Notes: generated from the sequence alone by a model not told the origin. DNA of 64,000 nt from an uncultured Pelagibacteraceae bacterium (GCA_902523515.1 CABYZT010000002.1:124001-188000); one strand, 5' to 3'; shown: positions 38,189 through 48,335, numbered from the stretch's first letter. Numbers and translations: made by a program.

Positions 38189-38800
38189 TTATTTTTTCTT
38201 TCTTTTGTAATTCTTAACTTCTAATTGTGGCGATCTTGTTAGTGCTAAAGATTTTTTTTTAACATTCTTTGTTATTACTGATCCAGCTCCAACAATACTA
38301 TCTTTATTTATAGTAATTGGAGCAACTAAAGAAGAGTTTGAGCCTATAAATACTTTGTCTTTAATTTTTGTCTTATTTTTATTTACTCCATCATAATTAC
38401 AAGTAATTGTGCCTGCTCCAATATTTACTGATTTTCCAATTTCTGTATCCCCCACATAAGATAAATGGTTTACTTTTGATTTATTTCCTAAAATACTTTT
38501 TTTAATCTCTACAAAATTACCTACTTTAGATCCTTCTCTTAAAATTGTATTTGGTCTTATTCTAGCATAAGGACCAATCTCAACTTTATTTTCAATTTTA
38601 CAAGATTCTAAATGTGAAAAAGATTTTATAATTACATTATTTCCAATTTTGACATTAGAGCCAATAACTACATAAGGTTCTATAGTTACGTTACTTCCAA
38701 TCTTTGTATCTTTTGAAAAAAAAATAGTTTCAGGACCTATCATCTTTACACCTGACTTAATAAATTTTTCTCTAAGTTTTTTTTGATTTAAAACTTCCAT
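38189..38800 (-). CDS. glmU: GlmU C-terminal acetyltransferase domain (stand-alone)
   Basis: A 203-residue left-handed beta-helix protein that matches only the acetyltransferase half of bifunctional GlmU. It begins at the interdomain linker helix (LREKFIKSGVKMIGPET) and keeps the catalytic-site segment NHLSYVGD and the signature NIGAGTITCNYDG. The N-terminal uridylyltransferase domain is absent and nothing upstream encodes it; the next gene is divergent. The protein should acetylate glucosamine 1-phosphate, with the uridylyl transfer done by a separate enzyme elsewhere. Confidence 0.88.
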   Translation of the reverse strand: MEVLNQKKLREKFIKSGVKMIGPETIFFSKDTKIGSNVTIEPYVVIGSNVKIGNNVIIKSFSHLESCKIENKVEIGPYARIRPNTILREGSKVGNFVEIKKSILGNKSKVNHLSYVGDTEIGKSVNIGAGTITCNYDGVNKNKTKIKDKVFIGSNSSLVAPITINKDSIVGAGSVITKNVKKKSLALTRSPQLEVKNYKRKKK

Positions 38801-38869
38801 TTAGAATTGATTTACATTAAGTATATATATTGATTAATTCACAATTTATTTCTTTAAAATACTTTTAAA

Positions 38870-39553
38870 ATGAAACAAAAATTTACAATTTTATTCGATT
38901 TAGATGGAACATTAGTTGATACAGCCCCAGACTTAATGAGAGCTCATAATCATGTTATGAAGAAATTTGGCTACCCAACCAAATCAACTGAAGAAATCAG
39001 GAATCTTGTCGGTAAGGGTGCTGGAGCAATGATTGGTAGATCTATATGGGGTCAAGCAAAAAAAGAATTTGGAAAAGTAAATGATGAAAAAGTAAAAAAA
39101 GAAATGGTTACTGAGTTTGTTGATTTTTATGGAAAGAATATAATAAACGAAAGCACACTTATTAAAGGTGTAAAAGAATTTTTAAATTGGTGCAAAGATC
39201 AAAGCATATCCATGGCTGTTTGTACAAATAAGCAAGAACATTTATCAAATGATCTTTTAAAAAAAATTGGTATCTATGATTATTTTGAATATGTAGCTGG
39301 GTCAGATACTTTTGATTATTGTAAACCAGATCCAAGGCATCTTACCTCTGTGGTTGAAATATTAGATGGAGATATAAAAAAAACGATAATGATAGGTGAT
39401 AGTGAAACTGATGCAAATGCTGCGAAGGCAGCTGAAATACCAATTATTTTATTAGAGGACGGATATACTGAAAAAAATAAAGACGAAATTTATCACAATC
39501 ACTTAATAAAAGACTTTATAGGTATCGAAAAAATAATATCTGAATATCTTTAA
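38870..39553 (+). CDS. gph: Phosphoglycolate phosphatase (HAD family)
   Basis: A 227-residue HAD phosphatase with motif I FDLDGTLVDT (8-17), a C1 cap (residues about 18-85), motif II VCTNKQ, and motif IV GDSETD. It matches Gph, which hydrolyses 2-phosphoglycolate arising from DNA repair or oxygenase activity. A different phosphoester substrate is possible. It precedes the prp operon on the same strand with a 53-base gap. Confidence 0.85.
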   Translation: MKQKFTILFDLDGTLVDTAPDLMRAHNHVMKKFGYPTKSTEEIRNLVGKGAGAMIGRSIWGQAKKEFGKVNDEKVKKEMVTEFVDFYGKNIINESTLIKGVKEFLNWCKDQSISMAVCTNKQEHLSNDLLKKIGIYDYFEYVAGSDTFDYCKPDPRHLTSVVEILDGDIKKTIMIGDSETDANAAKAAEIPIILLEDGYTEKNKDEIYHNHLIKDFIGIEKIISEYL

Positions 39554-39596
39554 TATTGATTAATTTATTTTAACTATTAAAACAAATTCACAAATT

Positions 39597-39609
39597 AGGA
39601 GTTATTTTG
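39597..39609 (+). promoter_or_regulatory. Shine-Dalgarno and TTG start of prpD
   Basis: AGGAG at 39597-39601 sits five bases before the TTG at 39607-39609. No in-frame ATG exists in the first conserved part of the protein, so this ribosome-binding site supports a TTG start. Confidence 0.7.
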
Positions 39610-41109
39610 TTATTACATACAGTTAAAGTATATCCATCAAAAATTAATCTTCCAAAGAAGAAACAGCTCGCATGGAAGATAGCTGAGATAGCAAGTGATA
39701 ATGCAAAATTAAATAAAGATGCTATTGAAATGGTTATCAACAGAATAATTGATAACGCTTCAGTTGCTATTGCTTCCTTAAATAGAAAGCCAGTAATCTC
39801 ATCTAGAGAGATGGCATTAAAGCATTCTAGAAAAAATGGTGCTACTATATTTGGTGTAAACTCAAAATTAAAATTTGATTGTGAATGGGCAGCTTGGTCT
39901 AATGGAACCGCAGTTAGAGAATTAGATTTTCATGACACTTTTTTAGCTGCAGATTATAGTCATCCTGGTGACAACATACCTCCGCTTATAAGTGTTGCAC
40001 AACAAAATAAAAAAAGTGGATTGGATTTACTAAGAGGAATAATTACTGCATACGAAGTTCAAGTAAATTTAGTTAAAGGTATTTGTTTACACAAACATAA
40101 AGTTGATCACATTGCTCATTTAGGACCTAGCGTAGCTGCTGGATTAGGAACAATGTTAAAATTAAATACTGAAACTATTTATCAGGCTGTTCAACAGTCA
40201 CTACATACAACAATTTCTACAAGACAATCAAGAAAAGGAGAAATTTCAAGTTGGAAAGCTTATGCTCCAGCACATGCAGGCAAGCTTGCGATAGAAGCTG
40301 TAGATAGAGCTATGCGAGGTGAAGGAGCGCCTAGTCCAATTTATGAGGGTGAGGATAGTGTAATAGCAAGAATATTGGATGGTAAAAAAGCTAACTATAA
40401 AGTCCCATTAACAAAAAAAGGTGAAAGCAAAAAAGCTATTTTAGAGACATATACAAAAGAATATTCTGCTGAATATCAATCTCAAGCATTAATAGATCTG
40501 GCTAAAAAGTTAAAAACAAAAATTTCAAATTTAAATCAAATTAAAAAAATTGATATATTCACTAGCCACCACACACATTATGTTATTGGTACAGGCGCTA
40601 ATGACCCTCAAAAAATGGATCCTAATGCCAGCAGAGAAACATTAGATCATTCTATTATGTATATTTTTGCCGTGGCCTTGGAAGACGGAGATTGGCATCA
40701 TATTAAATCTTATACTAAAGCTAGGGCAAATAGAAAAAGTACAATTAAAATTTGGAGATCAATTAAAACATATGAAGATAAAAAATGGACAAAGAAATAT
40801 CATGATCCAAATCCAAAAAATAAAGCATTTGGTGCTAAAGTGGTAGTAACACTTAATAATGGAAAAAAAATAACAGAGGAATTAGATAGAGCAGATGCAC
40901 ATCCATATGGGGCTAGACCATTTAAAAGGCAAAATTATATAAATAAATTTTTAACTTTAACTGATGGTATTTTAGATAAAAAAGAGAGTGATCGTTTTTT
41001 AAAAACAGTGCAAAATTTAAAAAATTTAAAACCTGGTCAACTTCATAAATTAAATATTGAAGTAAAAAAAAATAAGTTGAAACAAAATAATAAAAGAGGA
41101 ATTTTTTAA
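39607..41109 (+). CDS. prpD: 2-methylcitrate dehydratase
   Basis: MmgE/PrpD family protein of 500 residues that dehydrates 2-methylcitrate in propionate breakdown. Recognisable segments are the N-terminal [11 protein letters not shown], the central [10 protein letters not shown] followed by DYSHPGDN, and [11 protein letters not shown]. It starts with TTG behind a good Shine-Dalgarno and ends in a one-base overlap with prpB, forming a compact prpDBC operon. Confidence 0.94.
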   Translation: MLLHTVKVYPSKINLPKKKQLAWKIAEIASDNAKLNKDAIEMVINRIIDNASVAIASLNRKPVISSREMALKHSRKNGATIFGVNSKLKFDCEWAAWSNGTAVRELDFHDTFLAADYSHPGDNIPPLISVAQQNKKSGLDLLRGIITAYEVQVNLVKGICLHKHKVDHIAHLGPSVAAGLGTMLKLNTETIYQAVQQSLHTTISTRQSRKGEISSWKAYAPAHAGKLAIEAVDRAMRGEGAPSPIYEGEDSVIARILDGKKANYKVPLTKKGESKKAILETYTKEYSAEYQSQALIDLAKKLKTKISNLNQIKKIDIFTSHHTHYVIGTGANDPQKMDPNASRETLDHSIMYIFAVALEDGDWHHIKSYTKARANRKSTIKIWRSIKTYEDKKWTKKYHDPNPKNKAFGAKVVVTLNNGKKITEELDRADAHPYGARPFKRQNYINKFLTLTDGILDKKESDRFLKTVQNLKNLKPGQLHKLNIEVKKNKLKQNNKRGIF

Positions 41110-42005
41110 TGCACTTTGTTGAAAAAGAGCCAAGTCAAAAAAGATTAGATTTTGATCTAAAACTAAAATCAAATAAAATATTGAGAGTTCCGGGTGCATA
41201 CAATCCTCTAACAGCTAAATTAATAGAAGAAATTGGATATGATGCGGTTTATGTATCTGGTGGAGTAATGGCTAATGATCTTGGTTTTCCAGATATTGGT
41301 TTAACAACACTGCAAGATGTTAGTACTAGATCTTATTTAATTTCTAGAGTTACAAATCTTCCAACAATCGTTGATATAGATACAGGATTTAAATCTTGTA
41401 AAGAAACTATCGAAACGTTTGAAGAATTTGGAATAACAGGTGTTCATCTAGAAGATCAGATCGAGAGAAAAAGATGTGGACATCTTGATAACAAAGAACT
41501 TATTTCAACTGAAGCTATGGTTAAAAAAATTAAAGAATGTGTTGAAGCAAAAAAAGATCAAAATTTTAAAATTATTGCACGTTCAGATGCTAAAAGCGTT
41601 GAAGGTCTCGACAAAATGATTGAAAGATGTAAAGCATACATTGATGCTGGTGCTGAAATTATATTCCCAGAAGCTCTTCAAGATGAGAAAGATTTTGAAA
41701 AAGTTCGTAAAGAATTAAATGGTTATTTATTAGCTAATATGACTGAATTTGGTAAATCAAAATTATTTAATTACAAAGAATTAGAAAATTTTGGATATAA
41801 TATAGTGATTTATCCTGTAACCACTCAAAGATTGGCAATGAAGAATGTTGAAGATGGATTAAGAGACATTTATGCAAATGGACATCAAAATAATATTATT
41901 GATAAGATGCAAACTAGAAAAAGACTCTATGAGTTGGTTGATTACGAAAAATATAATTCTTTAGATGAAAAAATTTATAATTTTAGTACGGAAGGACATG
42001 AATAA
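41109..42005 (+). CDS. prpB: 2-methylisocitrate lyase
   Basis: Splits methylisocitrate to pyruvate and succinate. The 298 residues carry the ICL/PEPM barrel motifs YVSGGVMAND, DIDTGF and the catalytic loop KRCGH with the active Cys. It overlaps both neighbours by one base. Confidence 0.94.
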   Translation: MHFVEKEPSQKRLDFDLKLKSNKILRVPGAYNPLTAKLIEEIGYDAVYVSGGVMANDLGFPDIGLTTLQDVSTRSYLISRVTNLPTIVDIDTGFKSCKETIETFEEFGITGVHLEDQIERKRCGHLDNKELISTEAMVKKIKECVEAKKDQNFKIIARSDAKSVEGLDKMIERCKAYIDAGAEIIFPEALQDEKDFEKVRKELNGYLLANMTEFGKSKLFNYKELENFGYNIVIYPVTTQRLAMKNVEDGLRDIYANGHQNNIIDKMQTRKRLYELVDYEKYNSLDEKIYNFSTEGHE

Positions 42006-43129
42006 TGAGCGATGATATTAAAAAAGGCTTACTAGGTATCGTTGTAGATGAAACAGAAGTTTCGAAAGTAATGCCAGAAATAAATTCTCTTACTTATAGA
42101 GGGTATGCAGCTCAAGATTTATGTGAATATTGTAGATTTGAGGAAGTTGCATATCTTATTCTTAATAAAGATCTTCCTAATACTATCCAACTTAGACAAT
42201 TTGAAAAAGAAGAAAGAAACAACAGAGAGCTAACAAAAAATTTATATGAAATAATCAAACATATGCCAAAGAAATCTCATCCAATGGATGTTGCAAGAAC
42301 AGCTGTGAGTGTAATGGGATTAGAAGATAAAGAAACTACAGACTCTTCACCAGAAGCAAATATGAGAAAAGCTTTAAGAATTTTTGCAAAAACTCCAACC
42401 GCATTAGCTGCTTTTTACAGAATTAGAAAAGGTAAAAAAATTATTAAACCAAAAAAAACATTAACTTTTGCTGAAAACTTTTTCTACATGTGTTTTGGTA
42501 AAGTACCTCAAAAAGAGATAGTTAAAGCATTTGATGTATCTCTGATTTTATATGCTGAGCATAGTTTTAATGTTTCAACATTCACTGCAAGAACCATTAC
42601 AAGTAGTTTATCTGACATTCATGGTGCAATTACAGGGGCTATAGCAAGCCTAAAAGGTCCACTACATGGTGGAGCAAATGAAGAAGTAATGCATATGATG
42701 AATAAAATTAAAAAACCAGAAAATGCATTAAAATGGATAAATAACGCTCTTAAAAATAAAGAGGTTGTTATGGGGTTTGGTCACAGAGTTTACAAGTCAG
42801 GTGACTCAAGAGTTCCCACAATGAGAGAATATTTTGGGAAGGTCGCTAAAATCAAAAAAGATAAAAAGTTTGAAAAAATTTATGACATTGTAGAAAAAGT
42901 GATGATTAAAGAAAAAAACATCTATCCAAATGTTGATTATCCTACAGGTCCAACTTATCACTTAATGGGATTTGATACTGATTTCTTTACTCCTATTTTC
43001 GTTATCTCTAGGATAACTGGTTGGTCTGCCCATATTATGGAGCAACATGCTGCTAATAAACTTATTAGACCTCTAGCTAGCTACAAAGGCAACAAGCATA
43101 GAAAAGTAATGCAATTAAACCAGAGATAA
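42005..43129 (+). CDS. prpC: 2-methylcitrate synthase
   Basis: Condenses propionyl-CoA with oxaloacetate. It is a citrate-synthase family protein of 374 residues with the catalytic His regions AEHSFNVSTF and GFGHRVYK. The length and the prpD/prpB operon context favour methylcitrate synthase over the TCA citrate synthase, although such enzymes may use acetyl-CoA weakly. Confidence 0.93.
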   Translation: MSDDIKKGLLGIVVDETEVSKVMPEINSLTYRGYAAQDLCEYCRFEEVAYLILNKDLPNTIQLRQFEKEERNNRELTKNLYEIIKHMPKKSHPMDVARTAVSVMGLEDKETTDSSPEANMRKALRIFAKTPTALAAFYRIRKGKKIIKPKKTLTFAENFFYMCFGKVPQKEIVKAFDVSLILYAEHSFNVSTFTARTITSSLSDIHGAITGAIASLKGPLHGGANEEVMHMMNKIKKPENALKWINNALKNKEVVMGFGHRVYKSGDSRVPTMREYFGKVAKIKKDKKFEKIYDIVEKVMIKEKNIYPNVDYPTGPTYHLMGFDTDFFTPIFVISRITGWSAHIMEQHAANKLIRPLASYKGNKHRKVMQLNQR

Positions 43130-43130
43130 C

Positions 43131-43760
43131 TTAATTTTTTTCTATTTTAGCAAATCTATTATTACATATAATTGAGCATCTTAATCCATGCTCTAATGAG
43201 AATTCGTCTATAGCTTTCTTAACACCTGGCGCATATGATAAATCGTAGTCATCGCAAAGAACAGTACCACCATTAATAATAACTTCTCTACAACAATTTA
43301 AGTCATTTTTTACTGTTTGATATTCATGACCTCCATCAAGAAAAACATAATCTATTTTAGACATATCAATTTTTTTCAATACTATGTTTGAGTTTCCTTT
43401 AATTAATGATGCATTGTCTTTAAATTTTTTTATAAGATCATTAACAGCCTCTAAACTGTATGGATTTTGTCTTTTTATATAATTGAAATAAAAATTTTTG
43501 ATAGGATTAGAAAATTTAGTGTTAGGTATTACTTCATTTTGATTTTCTAAAGTTTCTTCAAATAAATCCAATCCTACATATCTAAAATCTTTTCCATGCA
43601 TTTTATAAAGTAGCTCACAGACATTTCGAGCAGTAACTCCATGAAAAACACCAACTTCAAGAAATACTTTAGGATTTTTTTCAGCTACTTCTTTTAAAAA
43701 AAAGTCACCAACACCCTTTTGTTTTAAGCTAGTTTTTCGAAAATATTTTTTGTATTTCAA
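43131..43760 (-). CDS. Class I SAM-dependent methyltransferase
   Basis: A 209-residue protein with the SAM-binding glycine loop LEVGVFHGVTA (about 34-44), an acidic motif YVGLDLFEE and the later FLDGGHEYQTVKNDL, the pattern of the Methyltransf_24 type found with sugar and small-molecule O-methyltransferases. The substrate cannot be read from sequence. It is convergent with prpC and lies directly after nrdB. Confidence 0.8.
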   Translation of the reverse strand: MKYKKYFRKTSLKQKGVGDFFLKEVAEKNPKVFLEVGVFHGVTARNVCELLYKMHGKDFRYVGLDLFEETLENQNEVIPNTKFSNPIKNFYFNYIKRQNPYSLEAVNDLIKKFKDNASLIKGNSNIVLKKIDMSKIDYVFLDGGHEYQTVKNDLNCCREVIINGGTVLCDDYDLSYAPGVKKAIDEFSLEHGLRCSIICNNRFAKIEKN

Positions 43761-44768
43761 TTAACTAAATGCTTCTGCCCAAGTACCCTGGGTTGATGCT
43801 TTAGAATATTCAGTAGCTCTTCCTTCAAAGAAATTCATATGCTCAACTGCATTAAGCATTGTATCTAACCAAGTTAGTGGATTTTTTTGAACATCATAAA
43901 TTGGTTCTAATCCTAATTGAATAAGTCGTCTATTCGCAATAAACCTAATATAATCTTTAACTTCTTGAGCAGTTAAACCTTCCATTGGACCCATTTCAAA
44001 AGCTAAATCAATAAAAGCGTCTTCATGCTCAACAATTATTCTGCAAGCTTCATAAAGTTCTTTTTTAAGTTTAGGTGTCCAGATTTCAGGGTTTTCTTTT
44101 ATAAACTCCTTAAAAATTCTGATCATAGAATTACAATGAAGTGTTTCATCTCTTACAGACCAAGTTACTATCTGTCCCATTCCTTTCATTTTATTGTGTC
44201 TTGGAAAATTCAATAAAATAGCAAAACTAGCAAACAATTGTAATCCTTCTGTAAAAGCACTAAATACCGCAACTGTTTTTGCAATGTCCTCTTTAGAATT
44301 TACATTGAAACCCTGCATGTAATCGTACTTGTCTTTCATCTCTTTGTATTTCATGAAAGCTGAGTATTCAGACTCGGGCATGCCAATAGTATCTAAAAGA
44401 TGAGAATAAGCAGCTACATGAACTGTTTCCATTGCAGCAAACGCTGTCATCATCATTAATACCTCTGTTGGTTTAAATACAGTTGTGTAATGTCTTAGAT
44501 AACAATTATTAACTTCTACATCGGCTTGAGTAAAAAATCTAAAAATTTGTGTTAATAGATTTTTTTCTGGTTGAGACAAGTTTTTTTGCCAATCTCTAAC
44601 ATCATCTCCCAAAGGTACTTCTTCTGGTAACCAATGAATTCTTTGTTGAGTTAACCATGCATCGTAACACCATGGATATCTAAAAGGTTTGTACACAGGG
44701 TTTTCTACTAATAGACCCATCTTTTTTGGTTGAATAATTTCCTTATTAATTTTTTCTGCTACTGACAT
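43761..44768 (-). CDS. nrdB: Ribonucleotide reductase class I, beta subunit
   Basis: The radical-bearing subunit of aerobic ribonucleotide reductase. About 335 residues from the ATG at 44768; a GTG three codons upstream is a less likely start. Glu114, His117 and Tyr121 in METVHVAAYSH match the iron ligands and radical tyrosine of class Ia proteins. The start lies inside the end of nrdA (10-base overlap), so translation is coupled. Confidence 0.95.
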   Translation of the reverse strand: MSVAEKINKEIIQPKKMGLLVENPVYKPFRYPWCYDAWLTQQRIHWLPEEVPLGDDVRDWQKNLSQPEKNLLTQIFRFFTQADVEVNNCYLRHYTTVFKPTEVLMMMTAFAAMETVHVAAYSHLLDTIGMPESEYSAFMKYKEMKDKYDYMQGFNVNSKEDIAKTVAVFSAFTEGLQLFASFAILLNFPRHNKMKGMGQIVTWSVRDETLHCNSMIRIFKEFIKENPEIWTPKLKKELYEACRIIVEHEDAFIDLAFEMGPMEGLTAQEVKDYIRFIANRRLIQLGLEPIYDVQKNPLTWLDTMLNAVEHMNFFEGRATEYSKASTQGTWAEAFS

Positions 44769-46699
44769 GATAAACACTCCTCGTACTCTGGCTGCTCGTT
44801 AGATTGTTGATTATTAGATTTATAAACATTTGCTGTAATATCAGTTGATTTAGCATCATTGATATTTTCAGCTCTTTGAATTGATTTTGATCTACAGTAA
44901 TAAAGGCTTTTTAGGCCTTTCTTCCAAGCATCAAAATGAATTTTATGTAATTCTTTCTTATGAACATCAGCTGGCAAAAATAAATTTACTGACTGTGCTT
45001 GTGAAATAAATGGTGTTCTGTCACCACTTAATTCAATTATCCAATTTTGGTTCAGCTCAAATGCGGTTTTGAATACATCTTTTTCTAAATCAGTTAGGAA
45101 ATCTAGATGATTAACAGATCCTTGATTAGTAGTAATGGTAGACCAAGTTTCATCATCATTTTTTCCATGAGATTGAAGAATTTCTTCTAAATATCTATTT
45201 CTTACATTGAAAGATCCTGAAAGAGTTTTGTGTGTGTAACTGTTTGCAGCAATTGGCTCTACCCCTGGTGATGCTCCTCCACAAATAATTGAAATTGATG
45301 CTGTTGGAGCGATTGCTGTCTTGTTAGAAAATCTTTCTTTATAACCATATTCCGCTGCATCTGGACATGCACCTCTCTCTTCAGCCAAATCTTTAGAAGC
45401 TTGATTTACTTTTTCATGAATATTTTTAAATATTTTTTTATTCCATGACTTTGCCATTACAGACTCAAGTGGAATTCTATTTTTTTGTAAAAATGAATGA
45501 AAGCCCATCACACCTAATCCAACACTTCTTTCTCTTTCAGCAGAATATTTAGCATCTTTAAATTGATCTGGTGCTTTATTAATAAAATCAGATAAAACGT
45601 TATCTAAAAATCTCATAACATCACTAATCATGTCTGGATCATCTTTCCACTCATCATATTTTTCTAAATTTAACGAAGACAAACAACATACTGCTGTTCT
45701 ATCTCTTCCATCTTTATCAATTCCTGTTGGTAAAGTTATTTCACTACATAAATTAGAAGTTTTAACTGTTAGGTTTGCTAACTTATGATGTTGAGGAATT
45801 TGTCTATTAACTGTATCAATATAAATTATATATGGCTCACCTGTTTCAATTCTTGCAGTTAATAATCTTATCCATAAATTTCTTGCTGAAATAGTTTGTT
45901 GAACACTACCATCTACTGGACTCTTCAATGCCCACTGCTCGTCAGTTTCTACAGCTCTCATAAATGCATCAGAAACTAAAACACCATGATGTAAATTTAA
46001 TGCTTTTCTGTTCGGATCACCGCCTGTTGGTCTTCTCATTTCAATAAACTCTTCTATCTCGGGATGATCAATTGGAAGATAGCATGCTGCAGAACCTCTT
46101 CTTAATGAACCTTGGCTAATTGCCATAGTTAAAGAGTCCATAACTTTAATAAAAGGAATTATTCCTGAAGTTTTTCCAACTCTTCCTATTTTTTCACCAA
46201 TAGATCTTAAGTTACCCCAGTAACTTCCAATTCCTCCGCCTTTCGCTGCCAACCAAACATTCTCACTCCATAAATCAAGGATACCTCCTAAGCTATCAGA
46301 TGCTTCATTTAAAAAACATGAAATAGGTAATCCTCTTTTTGTACCACCATTTGATAAAACTGGTGTTGCTGGCATAAACCAAAGATTACTTATGTAATTA
46401 TAAATTCTTTGAGCGTGCAAATTATCATCTGCATATGTGCTTGCTACTCTTGCGAATAAATCTTGAAAAGATTCGTTTAAACCCAAGTATCTGTCTTTTA
46501 AAGTTGCTTTACCAAAATCTGTAAGATTTGCATCTTTCGAACGATCAATTTTAATTATAATGCCTTTGTCATTTTGAAATAATTCAGTTTCATTATTTAA
46601 TGAGAAAAGATCAGGTTTATTTATTTTAGAAACTTCCTTAACTTCTGGGCTATATTCAGAGACAGCTTTTTTGAGGGCTTGAGAAAGAATCTTATTCAT
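44759..46699 (-). CDS. nrdA: Ribonucleotide reductase class I, alpha subunit
   Basis: The catalytic subunit that reduces ribonucleoside diphosphates. It has the substrate-site Cys in SNLCSEI, the second Cys region CCLSSLNLEKY, NTxSI-type phosphate site APTASISI, and the C-terminal redox pair CLSCQ. With 646 residues it is much shorter than E. coli NrdA; the short N-terminal region does not look like a complete ATP-cone, suggesting loss of dATP feedback control. Two NrdR-like boxes lie upstream. Confidence 0.95.
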   Translation of the reverse strand: MNKILSQALKKAVSEYSPEVKEVSKINKPDLFSLNNETELFQNDKGIIIKIDRSKDANLTDFGKATLKDRYLGLNESFQDLFARVASTYADDNLHAQRIYNYISNLWFMPATPVLSNGGTKRGLPISCFLNEASDSLGGILDLWSENVWLAAKGGGIGSYWGNLRSIGEKIGRVGKTSGIIPFIKVMDSLTMAISQGSLRRGSAACYLPIDHPEIEEFIEMRRPTGGDPNRKALNLHHGVLVSDAFMRAVETDEQWALKSPVDGSVQQTISARNLWIRLLTARIETGEPYIIYIDTVNRQIPQHHKLANLTVKTSNLCSEITLPTGIDKDGRDRTAVCCLSSLNLEKYDEWKDDPDMISDVMRFLDNVLSDFINKAPDQFKDAKYSAERERSVGLGVMGFHSFLQKNRIPLESVMAKSWNKKIFKNIHEKVNQASKDLAEERGACPDAAEYGYKERFSNKTAIAPTASISIICGGASPGVEPIAANSYTHKTLSGSFNVRNRYLEEILQSHGKNDDETWSTITTNQGSVNHLDFLTDLEKDVFKTAFELNQNWIIELSGDRTPFISQAQSVNLFLPADVHKKELHKIHFDAWKKGLKSLYYCRSKSIQRAENINDAKSTDITANVYKSNNQQSNEQPEYEECLSCQ

Positions 46700-46732
46700 A
46701 AATTTTAATTATATTTTGTTATTAGTACGAAA

Positions 46733-46747
46733 ACAACTATATGTTGT
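46733..46747. promoter_or_regulatory. NrdR-like box 1
   Basis: The palindrome ACAACTATATGTTGT (arms ACAAC/GTTGT) resembles the NrdR operator consensus, ACAC-ATATA-TTGT in other bacteria. It lies 34 bases before the nrdA start codon, in the 181-base divergent gap shared with the phosphohexomutase gene. Confidence 0.6.
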
Positions 46748-46763
46748 AGGCGTTTATCGTAAA

Positions 46764-46778
46764 TATACTATATAAACT
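46764..46778. promoter_or_regulatory. NrdR-like box 2
   Basis: The weaker box TATACTATATAAACT has its CTATAT core exactly 31 bases from the CTATAT core of box 1. NrdR boxes occur in tandem 31-32 bases apart, on the same DNA face, so the spacing supports the pair as an operator even though this copy is degenerate. Confidence 0.5.
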
Positions 46779-46880
46779 TTTGTACAATAGAACATTTATA
46801 GAACGCGACAATATGATAATCAATAAAAAAATAAATTTTTTTGCACGAAATTAACATAATAAACAGTAAGTAAATAACCA

Positions 46881-48335
46881 ATGAGCCAAAATATAAAAAT
46901 AGATCCCTATGGTTTTAGAGAATATGACGCCCGATGGTTGTATGAGAAAGATATAAATCAATCCGGAATAGAGAATCTCGGAAAAGGGCTTGGAACACAG
47001 ATAAAAATACATACTAAAAAAGATAATCCCAGAATCGTAGTTGGGCATGATTATCGTTCTTATAGTGAAGAAATAAAAACAGCTCTTAAAAAGGGATTAT
47101 TATCTACAGGATGCAATATAGAGGATATTGGCCTGTCGTTATCACCAATGGTTTATTTTGCACAATTTAATTTAGATGCAGATGCAGTCGCTATGGTTAC
47201 AGCTAGTCATAATGAAAATGGTTGGACTGGTGTGAAAATGGGAATCAAAAAAGGATTAACTCATGCACCTGAGGAAATGAAAGAATTAAAAGAAATTACC
47301 TTAAATAAAAAGTTCACAAAAGGCGAAGGTAGTGAAAAACAAATAAAAGATTTTGATAAAATTTATAAAAAAAACCTAATTAGTAAAAACAAAATTAAAA
47401 AAAAAATTAAAGCTGTGGTTGCTTGTGGAAATGGAACAGCGGGTGTTTTTGCCCCAGACATTCTAAGAGGTATTGGATGTGAAGTTATTGAGTTGGATTG
47501 TAACCTAGATTGGAATTTTCCTAAATACAATCCAAATCCTGAAGATTTAGAAATGCTTCATGAGATCGCAAAAGTAGTTAAAGAAAATAATGCTGATATA
47601 GGTTTTGGATTTGATGGTGATGGAGATAGGGTTGGTGTTATTGATGAAAATGGTAATGAAATATTTTCAGACAAAATAGGTCTCCTAATAGCTAGAAATT
47701 TATCAGGTAAGCATAAAAATTCAAAATTTGTAGTAGATGTAAAATCAACAGGTTTATACTCAAAAGATAAAATCTTATTAGAAAACAATTGTGAAACAAT
47801 TTATTGGAAAACAGGTCATTCTCATATTAAAAGAAAAGTGAACACTGAAAAAGCATTAGCAGGCTTTGAAAAAAGTGGTCATTTCTTTTTTAATAAACCT
47901 TTAGGATATGGTTATGATGATGGAATTAACTCAGCAATTCAAGTTTGTCACTTATTAGATAATCAAAATAAAAAAATAAGTGAAGTTATTAGTGAATTAC
48001 CTAACACATTTCAAACACCAACAATGGCACCATTTTGCAAAGATGAAGAGAAGTATATTGTTGTTGAAGAGCTAGTTAAACAAATTAAAAAATTAAAAGA
48101 AAATAAAACAGAAATAGATGGCCAAATTATTAATGATATTTTAACTGTTAATGGAGTTAGATTTTCATTTGAAGATGGTTCTTGGGGACTTATAAGAGCA
48201 TCTTCAAACAAACCATCTTTAGTTATTGTAACTGAAAGCCCAACATCAGATGAAAGAAAGAGAAAAATCTTTGATTTTATTGACGATTTGTTACAAAAAA
48301 CAGGTAAGGTCGGTGAATATGATCAGAAAATTTAA
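46881..48335 (+). CDS. Phosphomannomutase/phosphoglucomutase
   Basis: An alpha-D-phosphohexomutase of 484 residues. It contains the phosphoserine loop TASHNENGWTG (Ser is the phosphate carrier), the Mg site DGDGDRVGV, and the sugar-binding GFEKSGHFFF. It interconverts hexose 1- and 6-phosphates for cell-envelope sugars and nucleotide sugars. Length and motifs fit the ManB/AlgC-like group; preference between glucose and mannose is not clear. It is divergent from nrdA. Confidence 0.9.
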   Translation: MSQNIKIDPYGFREYDARWLYEKDINQSGIENLGKGLGTQIKIHTKKDNPRIVVGHDYRSYSEEIKTALKKGLLSTGCNIEDIGLSLSPMVYFAQFNLDADAVAMVTASHNENGWTGVKMGIKKGLTHAPEEMKELKEITLNKKFTKGEGSEKQIKDFDKIYKKNLISKNKIKKKIKAVVACGNGTAGVFAPDILRGIGCEVIELDCNLDWNFPKYNPNPEDLEMLHEIAKVVKENNADIGFGFDGDGDRVGVIDENGNEIFSDKIGLLIARNLSGKHKNSKFVVDVKSTGLYSKDKILLENNCETIYWKTGHSHIKRKVNTEKALAGFEKSGHFFFNKPLGYGYDDGINSAIQVCHLLDNQNKKISEVISELPNTFQTPTMAPFCKDEEKYIVVEELVKQIKKLKENKTEIDGQIINDILTVNGVRFSFEDGSWGLIRASSNKPSLVIVTESPTSDERKRKIFDFIDDLLQKTGKVGEYDQKI

